From contig NZ_MLHJ01000054.1 of NCBI RefSeq assembly GCF_001998965.1, positions 1-39,327 on the forward strand: a stretch of 39,327 bases of DNA. The letters run 5' to 3'. The notes under the pieces are model-generated. The model did not search any database. It was not told the DNA's origin and was given only the letters and a program-made list of their open reading frames with translations. The translations under genes were made by a program, and so were the position numbers. Every line of letters begins with the position of its first letter. The first letter of the stretch is position 1. Below, piece after piece: positions 17,705 to 25,473 of this stretch. This DNA comes from Rodentibacter rarus (GTDB lineage Bacteria > Pseudomonadota > Gammaproteobacteria > Enterobacterales > Pasteurellaceae).

Positions 17705-19012
17705 ATGATGAACCAAGAAAGATTACAGCAAATTGAAACGCCCTTACTACATATTGTCGAACGTGATGTCGTACCCGCATTGGGTTGCACCGAGCCGATT
17801 TCCCTCGCCCTTGCGGCAGCAACGGCGGCAAAATACTTAGGCAAAACACCCAGCCACATCAAAGCTAAAGTTTCCCCTAATTTGATGAAAAACGGCTTAG
17901 GTGTCGCTGTACCCGGCACAGGTATGGTGGGGTTGCCCATTGCCGCAGCAATTGGTGCATTAGGCGGTGATCCTGAGGGGGGCTTGGAAGTCTTAAAACT
18001 GATCACGAGAGAACAAGTTTTGGCGGCGAAAGCCATGCTTGAGCAAAAACGGGTGAGTGTCGATATTCACCCAACGGAGCATATTCTCTATTCTGAAGCC
18101 TTGCTTTTTGCAGAAAATGATTGGGTAAAAGTCGTCATTCAAGATCAACACACCAATGTCATTTTGATTGAAAGCAATACTGCGATCCTCTTTGAAAAAA
18201 GAGAAAATGAATGTGCGGATGCCGATCCCTATGAAATCTTCAAGCAGGTTTCTGCCCGTGAGATTTTTGAATTTTCCTGTGAAGTGGCCTTAGATAAAAT
18301 TCGCTTTATCGGGCAAGCGGCTGAACTCAATCGGGCTCTTTCCAACGAGGGGTTAAGGGAAGATTACGGCCTACATATCGGGCGAACCCTACGCAAGCAG
18401 GTGGGGATCGGTTTAATTTCAGACGATTTACTCAGCAGAATTATGATCGAAACCACGGCCGCTTCCGATGCCCGAATGGGTGGTGCGACCTTACCCGCCA
18501 TGAGCAATTCCGGCTCGGGAAATCAAGGAATTACCGCCACCATGCCGGTTGTCGTTGTTGCCGATTATTTGAACATTGATGAAGAAAAACGCCTGCGTGC
18601 CCTATTTTTATCTCACTTAATGGCGATTTATATTCATAGTAAACTGCCTAAATTATCCGCACTTTGTGCCGTCACCACCGCCTCAATGGGAAGCTGTGCC
18701 GGCATTGCCTATTTATTAACAGGGAAATTTGAAACCGCCAGTATGGGCATTTGCAGTATGATTGGCGATATCAGCGGTATCATTTGTGATGGTGCGGCAA
18801 ACAGCTGTGCAATGAAGGTATCCACCAGCGTAGCATCAGGTTATAAAGCGGTGCTTATGGCCCTGGATGAAACCCATGTAACCGGCAACGAAGGCATCGT
18901 TGAACACGATCTCGACCGTACTATCGATAACCTCTGTGCCATCGCCTCGAAGAGTATGCCACACATTGATCGTCAAGTGATTGAAATTATGGTGAATAAA
19001 CCTTGCCCTTAG
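17705..19012 (+). CDS. cyuA: L-cysteine desulfidase family protein (CyuA/YhaM, UPF0597)
   Basis: 435 aa, the same size as E. coli YhaM/CyuA, a [4Fe-4S] enzyme splitting cysteine to pyruvate, ammonia and sulfide. The family start PALGCTEPISLALA is present, with Cys28 as a cluster-ligand candidate. Further cysteines at 321, 361 and 368 (in CDGAANSCAMKV) keep the 40- and 7-residue spacing I recall from the archaeal enzyme. Glycine-rich GLGVAVPGTGMVGLP and SNSGSGNQGITATMP are typical. Weak ribosome site. It starts 33 bases after polA, so read-through is possible. After the stop the same frame stays open for 31 codons (see findings). No exact USS. Confidence 0.85.
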   Translation: MMNQERLQQIETPLLHIVERDVVPALGCTEPISLALAAATAAKYLGKTPSHIKAKVSPNLMKNGLGVAVPGTGMVGLPIAAAIGALGGDPEGGLEVLKLITREQVLAAKAMLEQKRVSVDIHPTEHILYSEALLFAENDWVKVVIQDQHTNVILIESNTAILFEKRENECADADPYEIFKQVSAREIFEFSCEVALDKIRFIGQAAELNRALSNEGLREDYGLHIGRTLRKQVGIGLISDDLLSRIMIETTAASDARMGGATLPAMSNSGSGNQGITATMPVVVVADYLNIDEEKRLRALFLSHLMAIYIHSKLPKLSALCAVTTASMGSCAGIAYLLTGKFETASMGICSMIGDISGIICDGAANSCAMKVSTSVASGYKAVLMALDETHVTGNEGIVEHDLDRTIDNLCAIASKSMPHIDRQVIEIMVNKPCP

Positions 19013-19427
19013 ATCCATCAAATCAATACTCGTGAGATCACACAATCCATTTCAAAAGAAATTGAAAAGTTAGATATGGTGAAGAAAGGTATTGTAAAAA
19101 ATGATTGATTGCTAAATTAAGGGTTAAGTCTTTTATTTGAAAAATTTTTAATAAACATTATCTTATGATATTTTTTATCTCTATGCCTGTCGTGAAATAG
19201 TACTCTTTCATTGGTGAATTTATACTTTTAAGAGCTATTCAATACCTTCTAAAAAACATATCTAAATATTCAGTAAATATCTAACGCCTGTTGTACAACC
19301 TATTGTTCGGTTAATTCATATTTTTACATAAAAAAATCCAAGGTACCAACTTGTCTATAGTGTGAAAATCTAAACCTCTACTGACAGCTCAATATATTCA
19401 TATTAGAATACTCATAGAGATTTAATT
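19013..19427. other. Non-coding, AT-rich gap after cyuA
   Basis: Apart from the 31-codon open stretch directly after the cyuA stop (19013-19108), I see no gene, hairpin terminator or RNA. Many scattered stops on both strands. It leads into the transposase relic. Confidence 0.6.
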
Positions 19428-19862
19428 ATGAATACAAAAGCACGGCAAAAATTGCTCATAAACTACGAGTTTTTGCTTATGTTAAGCAATCTGGGAATGT
19501 TTCTTTCATCTGTCAATTATTTCGAAATATCATGAGATACGTCTATCGTTGAAAAAAGAATGATAAATATCATTGGCATTTAAATAATTTAGGCATTATT
19601 CATCAATATATCAAACCGATAAGACCAAGGTGAAATAATAAAGTAGAAGGTTCACATTAAACAGATAAAATGGAATTTTACCAATTACTTACTTATATTG
19701 ATGATATCGATTTAAATAAAAAATTAGATTAATAGGAAACATTTTTATAATTATATTAGACCTCATTCAGCTATTGATGGAAAAATGTCCTATGAACGTT
19801 TGTTAGAAAAAGTTAAAGTAAGTTCTGATTTTTTATCAGAGGAGGATGAGATCCCCCTCTAA
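19428..19862 (+). pseudogene. Decayed IS481-type transposase
   Basis: Remnant readable only across frames. An N-terminal piece gives AHKLRVFAYVKQSGNVSFIC, then QLF, like the HTH start of IS481 transposases. It jumps to the C-terminal part of the integrase core: LGIIHQYIKPIRPR, a stop, KVERSH, a stop, then TDKMEFYQLLTYIDDID. The end NYIRPHSAIDGKMSYERLLE is the classic tail of rve-type transposases, running to the TAA at 19860-19862. The catalytic middle is deleted and several stops and frameshifts interrupt it, so it is dead. Terminal inverted repeats were not found. Confidence 0.8.
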
Positions 19863-19915
19863 TTTTTGCTGACCTGTTATTTGCGAATTTAGAGCACTTA
19901 AGTTGATCATAAGTG

Positions 19916-20917
19916 TTATTCCTTTTCTTTTTCATGGAAAACAAGTGAGGAGAGCACACCAATTGCTAGAACACCTAAAACAATAAACAAACTGATATTG
20001 GCGGAAATGTGTATGCCGGTATCAAACACGGCATGATTCCACGATTGAATCCCCATTTTTATTCCAATAAAGAAGAGCAATGCGATAACCGCTTTTTCTA
20101 AATGTACAAGATATTTTGTTAATGCTGCTAAAATAAAATATAGGCTACGTAAGCCAAGAATTGCAAAAATCATTGCGGCATAAACAAGTAAAGGTTCCTG
20201 AGTTACCGCAATGACTGCCGGTACGGAGTCAAAAGCAAAAGCAATATCTGATGTTTCAATCGCTATCAAACATAGAAATGCCGGTGTTGCATATCTCAGA
20301 CCTTTCCGGGTAACAGATGAAAGTTGGGTTTCATTTAGTTCTGTATGTTTGATAAAGAATTTATCTTGTTCCAATTTGGGAAATATTGGCATTAGTTTCC
20401 CTGCTAAGCGAACACTCCAATGGTGAGTATAATCTTCGATATCTTCTTTATTATCATCCCCGCTTTGTAGCATTTTCCAGCCACTCCAAAGTACAAATGC
20501 TGCAAAAATGAAACCAACCCAAGGGCTTGCTAAAAATAATCCGGTACCAATAATCACAAAGACAGCCCGGAAGACCAATGCTCCTAGGATTCCCCAATAT
20601 AAAATTCGATGCTGTAGCCGCCCTTTTATACCAAAAGAGGCAAAAATTGCGGTAAACACCATTAAATTATCTATAGATAAACTCTTTTCAAGCACGTAAC
20701 CTGCTAAATACAGATCGGCCCATTCAGGCTCAAAACGAAAATAAAGATAGATATAGAACATCATCGCCAATGATATCCAAAACACCGACCAAAGTGCGGC
20801 ATTTTTTACCGTAATTTCCTTGCTATGGCGATGTGAAACAAGATCTATGTAAATAGACAATAAGATAACGGAAAAGAAAATAATGCTTGCTTCCAAAGGA
20901 AAACCAAAATGATGCAT
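19916..20917 (-). CDS. TerC/Alx family integral membrane protein
   Basis: 333 aa with about nine hydrophobic segments; inner membrane. Signature residues: EKSLSIDNLMVF (about 79-90) and ETSDIAFAFDSVPAVIAVT (about 222-240), the two Asp-containing motifs of TerC proteins. Overall size and the His/Asp/Glu-rich cytosolic loop (QSGDDNKEDIEDYTHHW) match E. coli Alx, which has been tied to manganese export and alkaline response. I searched the leader by eye for a yybP-ykoY type riboswitch and saw none. A 14-bp palindrome lies 94 bases upstream. An 8/9 USS lies near 20793. Single gene on its strand. Confidence 0.85.
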   Translation of the reverse strand: MHHFGFPLEASIIFFSVILLSIYIDLVSHRHSKEITVKNAALWSVFWISLAMMFYIYLYFRFEPEWADLYLAGYVLEKSLSIDNLMVFTAIFASFGIKGRLQHRILYWGILGALVFRAVFVIIGTGLFLASPWVGFIFAAFVLWSGWKMLQSGDDNKEDIEDYTHHWSVRLAGKLMPIFPKLEQDKFFIKHTELNETQLSSVTRKGLRYATPAFLCLIAIETSDIAFAFDSVPAVIAVTQEPLLVYAAMIFAILGLRSLYFILAALTKYLVHLEKAVIALLFFIGIKMGIQSWNHAVFDTGIHISANISLFIVLGVLAIGVLSSLVFHEKEKE

Positions 20918-21347
20918 AAATAAACCTTATTAAACGAGTTAAATATAAATTGGCTCAGTCTGCATAAAAACAATTTGATTTGCAAGTATTTTTACTTTAT
21001 TCATTATATGTGAATGATCATTCAAAAAGGCATTATTCTGATACTGTAACTTCATCAAGAAATGAGCAGTTTGAGGCTTTTCCTGACTCTATGTAAACGT
21101 TCGTTTCAATTTAATGGATTGAGCACCAAAATCACTCATAAATCGTTTCATCACTTGTTTTTCGACTTGCGCTATTAGGGTATATGAACCTTATTATGGT
21201 CTCGCTGAAAAATACATTTTTTATGTGTGGATTGTGATTCCCTCATTGTGGAGATTGCATAACAGTGTTTCCTCAAAATCGTCCTCTTTTTTATCAATAG
21301 AATAAATGCTATTCTTCGCCGACTAATTGATAAACGAAGGAGTAACT
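20918..21347. other. Gene-free stretch between TerC and GNAT genes
   Basis: 430 bp between divergent genes with no supported coding region. It contains the palindrome at 21011-21024 and must hold both promoters. Short open frames here have no ribosome site or recognisable motif. Confidence 0.5.
21011..21024. promoter_or_regulatory. Perfect 14-bp palindrome upstream of the TerC gene
   Basis: TGAATGATCATTCA is fully self-complementary and resembles TetR-family operators. It lies 94 bases before the TerC start on its 5' side. No tetR gene is nearby. Confidence 0.4.
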
Positions 21348-21635
21348 ATGTTTAGTGTTGAACAAAAAGATGATGGTAAACACGGTGCATTTATTGCAAA
21401 AGAAGGCAATGTCCAAGCCGGTGAAATGACCTACACTTGGGCGGGCGAGAAAATGTTTATTATCGATCACACCGGTGTGGAAGAAGGCTTTAACGGCAGA
21501 GGCGTTGGACGTACTATGTTGGATCAAGCGGTTAAATTTGCTCGTGAAAAACAGGTGAAAATTCTGCCATTATGCCCTTATGCCAAATCTGTTTTCGTTA
21601 AAGACGAATCAATCCGTGATGTTTTGCACGGCTAA
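21348..21635 (+). CDS. Small GNAT-fold N-acetyltransferase (NATD1-like), copy 1
   Basis: 95 aa from the ATG at 21348 (MFSVEQKDDGKHGAF) with GAAGGAG upstream; an earlier in-frame ATG at 21327 is not preferred. It is a minimal acetyl-CoA-binding fold: GEMTYTW, then IDHTGVEEGFNGRGVGRTML (pyrophosphate-binding Arg-Gly loop) and a closing CPYAKSVFVK strand. This matches the YjdJ/NATD1 group of short GNAT proteins; the substrate is unknown. It forms a tandem pair with the next gene, 9 bases apart, with a shared terminator. Confidence 0.85.
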   Translation: MFSVEQKDDGKHGAFIAKEGNVQAGEMTYTWAGEKMFIIDHTGVEEGFNGRGVGRTMLDQAVKFAREKQVKILPLCPYAKSVFVKDESIRDVLHG

Positions 21636-21644
21636 GGATGACCG

Positions 21645-21929
21645 ATGAAAAAGAGCTATGACGTTGTAGATAACCCTACTTTAAACCGTTTTGAAATTCA
21701 TGAAGAAGGGCATATTGCCTACGAAAAATATGAACGCTTTGAAGGGGGGATTGCTTATGTCAGTACCTTTGTTCCTGAAGCGCTAGGCGGAAGAGGAATA
21801 GCCAGTTTCTTGGTTAAATATGTCTTAGACGATGCCATTGCCAAAGGTTTAAAAATTAAGCCTGTTTGCCCGGTGGTGAAAGGCTATATTGAGAAACACC
21901 CCGAATATCAGCAATATGTGATTGAATAA
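21645..21929 (+). CDS. Small GNAT-fold N-acetyltransferase (NATD1-like), copy 2
   Basis: 94 aa. Same fold and layout as the gene before it: FEIHEEGHIAYEKYERF, then STFVPEALGGRGIASFLVKY and CPVVKGYIEKHPEYQ. Identity to copy 1 is low, so this is either an old duplication or two separate family members. The ending PVCPVVKGYIEKHPEY is typical of the NATD1-type family. Two-gene operon; function unknown. Confidence 0.85.
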   Translation: MKKSYDVVDNPTLNRFEIHEEGHIAYEKYERFEGGIAYVSTFVPEALGGRGIASFLVKYVLDDAIAKGLKIKPVCPVVKGYIEKHPEYQQYVIE

Positions 21930-21951
21930 GATTTTTTATTAGAAATACTCT

Positions 21952-21983
21952 AATCCCCTTAATATCATTTAAGGGGATTTTTT
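21952..21983. terminator. Terminator shared by the GNAT pair and the lysR gene
   Basis: AATCCCCTTAA (21952-21962) pairs with TTAAGGGGATT (21969-21979), 6-base loop, then T's to 21983. The lysR stop codon (21982-21984) overlaps its tail. Confidence 0.85.
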
Positions 21984-22887
21984 ATATCACAATATCTGAT
22001 TCCGCAAATTTGACGGACAGAAAATCGATTAATAACCTTGCAGAGGGTTGTAAACTGTTTCTTGAACTATAGGCGACATGTACCATCCATTTGGGAATAT
22101 ACCAACCTTCTGGCGAAATAATTTGTAGCCTTTCTTGATTTAAATCTTTTCTTACTAATACTTCCGGTAATACAGCTATGCCAACGCCTTTAAGTGCACT
22201 TTTATGGATAAGATAAATGTTCTCACTAACTAATTTAGGCATATAAGAAATACGTTGTATTCCTTCTTTTTGATGTTCAAAAGGCCATGAATGCTCTTGT
22301 TTTGCCCAAGTTAAAACAGGATAGTGCTGAATTTGTTTCAATGTTTTAAAGGGTTCTTTGATAAGTTTCGGGCTTGCCACCAAATAATGTTGAGATAAAC
22401 AAAATGTTTTTGTCACTATATCACTGTCCTCAAAAGGATAGGGGCGTACCCTTAGGGCGAAATCCAAGCGTTCTTTAATTAAATCGACTTTTCTATTTGT
22501 ACTTTCGACAAACAGCTCTATGTCGGGGTAAGTTGCCATAAACTCGGCAAGCATATCATTTACATATAAATCTAATAATTCTTTAGGACAACTTAATCTA
22601 ATTTGCCCTTTTGATTCTGATTACTGTTCAATAAAACGCTGTGCTTGCTCGACTTGTTCAACCAAACTGAGGCAATATCGGTAATATTGCTCACCTAAAT
22701 GTGTCACGTCAAATTGATGGGTATTCCGCTGAATGAGTGCAACGCCAAGTATTTTTTCTAGCTTCGCAATACGGCGACTAATGGTCGTTTTAGGAATGGA
22801 CAAGCGACGACTAGCTTCACTAAAACTTCCGGCATCGACGACTTGAACAAATAAATAAAGATCATTTAAGTCTAAATTATGTTTCAT
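21982..22887 (-). pseudogene. LysR-family regulator interrupted by one in-frame stop
   Basis: The N-terminal HTH (LNDLYLFVQVVDAGSFSEAS, RRLSIPKTTISRRIAKLE) and the C-terminal substrate-binding domain (DMLAEFMATYPDIELFVEST and on to FAESDIVI) are both present. A TAA at 22621-22623 splits them; both sides are in the same frame and the next codons SESKGQIRLSCPKELL continue a normal LysR protein. One base change (for example from CAA or GAA) explains it. The start at 22887 (MKHNLDLNDL) has GGAA upstream; 22908 is an alternative. It is divergent from the isochorismatase gene, which it probably controlled, like YhaJ next to yhaK (pirin) in E. coli. As read, it makes only a DNA-binding fragment. Confidence 0.85.
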
Positions 22888-22915
22888 TTTATTGTTCCAA
22901 ATATGCAACAGGGAA

Positions 22916-22942
22916 GCTCATTTGTAGATCTACAAATTGAGC
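22916..22942. promoter_or_regulatory. Likely LysR operator
   Basis: Perfect 16-bp palindrome TTTGTAGATCTACAAA (22921-22936), extended by GCTCA and TGAGC on the two sides. It contains T-N11-A forms and sits just upstream of the lysR start, the usual autoregulatory position. Confidence 0.55.
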
Positions 22943-23017
22943 CATATTACCTCTATATTATGCGAGCCGTTACTCGGCTACTTGAAACAATGTGAGAGTT
23001 GTTTTGAGAAATAAACA

Positions 23018-23049
23018 ACGTATATCTTAGACTTAACTAGGATATACGT
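23018..23049. promoter_or_regulatory. Inverted repeat in front of the isochorismatase gene
   Basis: ACGTATATC (23018-23026) and GATATACGT (23041-23049) extend inward to a 13-bp arm with one G-T pair and a 6-base centre. It ends 35 bases before the ATG at 23085, so it is either an operator or a leader hairpin. Confidence 0.45.
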
Positions 23050-23084
23050 CAAACTCAATATTTTTTATTATTCGGAGAAATTTT

Positions 23085-23765
23085 ATGACTCAACCGGCTA
23101 ATTTTAATGGTCAAGCGCCGCGTATTAACCCTGAAGATGCGGTAATGTTATTGATTGATCACCAAAGTGGTTTATTTAATACTGTTCGTGATTTAAACGT
23201 TCGTGAATTGCGTGCAAATGCAGTGACTTTGGCTAAAGTTGCAACTCTTGCCCAAATGCCTGTTATTACTACCGCTTCTGTACCTCAAGGTCCAAATGGT
23301 CCATTAATTCCAGAAATTCATCAAGCTGCACCTCATGCTCAATATGTGGCACGTAAAGGTCAGATAAATTCTTGGGATAATCCGGATTTTGTTGCCGCAG
23401 TTAAAGCAACAGGTAAAAAACAATTAATTATCGCAGGGACGATTACAAGCGTATGTATGGCATTTCCAGCCATTTCTGCTATTGCAGAAGGTTATCAAGT
23501 TTTTTGTGTTGTTGATGCTTCAGGAACGTATTCAAAAATGGCACAAGAAATCACGCTTGCCCGTGTTGTTCAAGCCGGTGCTGTACCAATGGATACTGCG
23601 GCAGTGTGCTCTGAAATTCAACATACTTGGAACCGTCCGGATGCAGAAGAATGGGCAAAAGCCTATGAAGCGGTTTTCCCAGAATATCAATTATTGATTG
23701 AGAGCTATTTAAAAGCGCGTGAAGTCGAGCACAATCACGAGCAATTAGACTCTGAGCGTGAATAA
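23085..23765 (+). CDS. Isochorismatase-fold cysteine hydrolase (YcaC-like)
   Basis: 226 aa cytosolic protein. The cysteine hydrolase triad is visible: Asp25 (LLIDHQSG), Lys91 (ARKGQINSW) and Cys124 (GTITSVCMAFPA). The sequence follows the YcaC group of octameric hydrolases with unknown substrate, not the siderophore isochorismatases. Strong GGAG ribosome site. It is first of three similarly directed genes (hydrolase, FMN reductase, pirin) next to a LysR gene, but a strong terminator follows it, so the later genes are probably expressed at a lower level or from another promoter. Confidence 0.85.
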   Translation: MTQPANFNGQAPRINPEDAVMLLIDHQSGLFNTVRDLNVRELRANAVTLAKVATLAQMPVITTASVPQGPNGPLIPEIHQAAPHAQYVARKGQINSWDNPDFVAAVKATGKKQLIIAGTITSVCMAFPAISAIAEGYQVFCVVDASGTYSKMAQEITLARVVQAGAVPMDTAAVCSEIQHTWNRPDAEEWAKAYEAVFPEYQLLIESYLKAREVEHNHEQLDSERE

Positions 23766-23779
23766 TTTACTTCTCTAAT

Positions 23780-23805
23780 AAGGACGCATTAATGCGTCCT
23801 TTTTT
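23780..23805 (+). terminator. Terminator after the isochorismatase-like gene
   Basis: Palindromic AAGGACGCA (23780-23788), TTAA loop, TGCGTCCTT (23793-23801), followed by TTTT. Almost the same stem is found after the small membrane protein gene at 30889. Confidence 0.9.
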
Positions 23806-23884
23806 GTTTGAAAATGTAAAAACGGTTCATTATTATATGCCGTCTTTGACAAATCCTATTAATCTAATTTAGAAGGACAATACG

Positions 23885-24400
23885 ATGACTAAAATTGCTT
23901 TTATTGTTGGCAGTTTAAGCCAACAATCCATTAACCGAAATGTTGCGAATGAGATTTTAAAAAACGCCCCACAAGGTATTGAAATTGAGGAAGTCCAAAT
24001 TAATGATTTACCGCTTTATACTCAAGATTTAGATAGCCAATCGATCCCTGCTTATGATCGTGTTCGTCAACAAATTAAAGAGGCAGCTGCCGTATTAATT
24101 GTTTCGCCGGAACATAATCGCAGTGTGCCGGCAGCATTAAAAAATGTGATTGATATTGCCACCCGTCCATTTGGTCAAAATGTGTGGACAAATAAAAAAG
24201 TCGCCATTGTTACTGCTTCACCGGGGGCTTATGGCGGCATTAATTCCGGTGTGGATTTGCGTAAAATTATGCATGCAGTGGGGGCTAATGTGTTAAATCA
24301 ACCCGAGGTTTACTTAAGCCGTGCGGGCTTAGAGATAGATGAACGCACCGCCGGTTTCTTAGCCAAATTTGCTAATGTATTTTTTCAATGGGCAGAATAA
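23885..24400 (+). CDS. NAD(P)H-dependent FMN reductase (ChrR/YieF-like)
   Basis: 171 aa flavodoxin-fold protein. The FMN phosphate loop is GSLSQQSINRNVA (9-21), and the segment SPEHNRSVPAALKNVIDIAT (about 79-98) is the usual FMN-ring loop of this family (SPEYN.S.P..LKN). KKVAIVTASPGAYGG follows. Such enzymes reduce quinones, azo dyes or chromate with NAD(P)H; the physiological substrate is unclear. AGAAGGA ribosome site. The pirin gene starts 10 bases after its stop, so the two are co-transcribed. Pirins often act on quercetin-like compounds or respond to redox stress, which fits an oxidant/quinone defence pair by inference. Confidence 0.88.
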   Translation: MTKIAFIVGSLSQQSINRNVANEILKNAPQGIEIEEVQINDLPLYTQDLDSQSIPAYDRVRQQIKEAAAVLIVSPEHNRSVPAALKNVIDIATRPFGQNVWTNKKVAIVTASPGAYGGINSGVDLRKIMHAVGANVLNQPEVYLSRAGLEIDERTAGFLAKFANVFFQWAE

Positions 24401-24410
24401 GGAATAAACA

Positions 24411-25313
24411 ATGAGTGTCGATAAAATTTTAGCCAAAACCAAAGATGTAGGCGGTATTCCTGTTGCACGCCTGCTTCCACAGGCACAATGTAAAACCGTA
24501 GGGGCTTGGTGTTTTTTAGATCATGCCGGCCCTGCTGAGTTTGAAGAAGATTCCTTAGGTTTACAGGTGGGATTGCACCCACATACCAATCTTCAAACCT
24601 TTACTTGGATGTTGCAAGGTGAAGTATGGCATCAAGATAGTCTTGGTAATCGCCAACTCGTTCGTCCAAAACAAGTCAATTTAATGACCGCTGGAACCGG
24701 TGCCAATTATGGTATTAGCCATACGGAACAAACACCAAAAGGGATTCATGATTTACATGCTGTACAACTTTGGATTGCCTTACCCATGGACCAAGAAATC
24801 AAACCGAATTTTGAGCATTATCCGCAGTTACCACAGTGGAGTGAAAACGGCATTGATTATGTACTGACAACCGGCAGTTATTTGGGGCATACCGCACCGA
24901 CAACCCAATTTAGCCCGTTAGTGGGTGTGGATATGCAATTTAAACAGGCTCAAGCCTTTGAGATTGAGACTATCCCTACTTTTGAATACGGTATTTTGGT
25001 TTTAAAAGGTGAAGTAAAAGTTAACGGCGTAAGCTATAAAGCCGATGAACTTGCCGTATTATTTGATTGCCAAAATGCACAAGGGGAATTAAATCTTTGG
25101 GCTGAAGCCGGTTCACATATCATGCTATTAGGGGGAGAGCCATTACCACACCCAACGGTGATTTGGTGGAACTTTGTGGCAAACAGCAAAGAAGCACTGG
25201 AACAAGCCGTTGAAGATTGGAATAACGGTCATCCTCGTTTTGGTGATATTAATCTGGAAGGGACGGCATTAAAACGCTTACCGGCTCCTGCGGTTCCGGA
25301 TACATTGCGTTAA
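24411..25313 (+). CDS. Pirin family protein (YhaK/YhhW-like)
   Basis: 300 aa bicupin. The N-terminal cupin has the metal-binding cluster LHPHTNLQTFTWMLQGEVWH (His56, His58) and the later NLMTAGTGANYGISHTEQ that supplies His/Glu ligands. GAWCFLDHAGP is the usual first strand. The C-terminal Pirin_C domain covers about 170-290 (FEYGILVLKGEVKVNG, IMLLGGEPLPHPTVIWWNF). Some pirins are quercetin dioxygenases; others are redox sensors. In E. coli yhaK lies next to a LysR gene (yhaJ), as here. Ribosome site AAGGAA. Confidence 0.9.
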   Translation: MSVDKILAKTKDVGGIPVARLLPQAQCKTVGAWCFLDHAGPAEFEEDSLGLQVGLHPHTNLQTFTWMLQGEVWHQDSLGNRQLVRPKQVNLMTAGTGANYGISHTEQTPKGIHDLHAVQLWIALPMDQEIKPNFEHYPQLPQWSENGIDYVLTTGSYLGHTAPTTQFSPLVGVDMQFKQAQAFEIETIPTFEYGILVLKGEVKVNGVSYKADELAVLFDCQNAQGELNLWAEAGSHIMLLGGEPLPHPTVIWWNFVANSKEALEQAVEDWNNGHPRFGDINLEGTALKRLPAPAVPDTLR

Positions 25314-25332
25314 TCGCTTATCTATAATCAAC

Positions 25333-25373
25333 AACGTTGTGCCTATTTTGAAATCAAGGGACAACGTTTTTTT
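25333..25373 (+). terminator. Terminator after the pirin gene
   Basis: AACGTTGT (25333-25340) pairs with ACAACGTT (25361-25368), loop 20 bases, followed by T's to 25373. Confidence 0.7.
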
Positions 25374-25473
25374 ATCTTGTTTCTTGGTTTAATCGCTATA
25401 AATTCATACTAAAACCAAGTAGAATAGCCCGATTTTTTTATATTGTTTTTATCGTTTTTAGTTAGGAGTGACT

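Noticed and set aside
14841-19012. CRISPR array, tRNA or rRNA genes in the window
   Set aside because: No regularly spaced direct repeats, no tRNA-like cloverleaf ends and no rRNA sequence were recognised in this or any other part of the window.
19890-19915. Short inverted repeat CACTTA/TAAGTG after the TerC gene
   Set aside because: The stem is only 6-7 bp and no T tract follows in the minus direction, so I do not call it a terminator.
20918-21347. Possible manganese/pH riboswitch or decayed gene upstream of TerC
   Set aside because: No yybP-ykoY core sequence could be seen, and short peptide-like stretches on the minus strand did not match any family I know.
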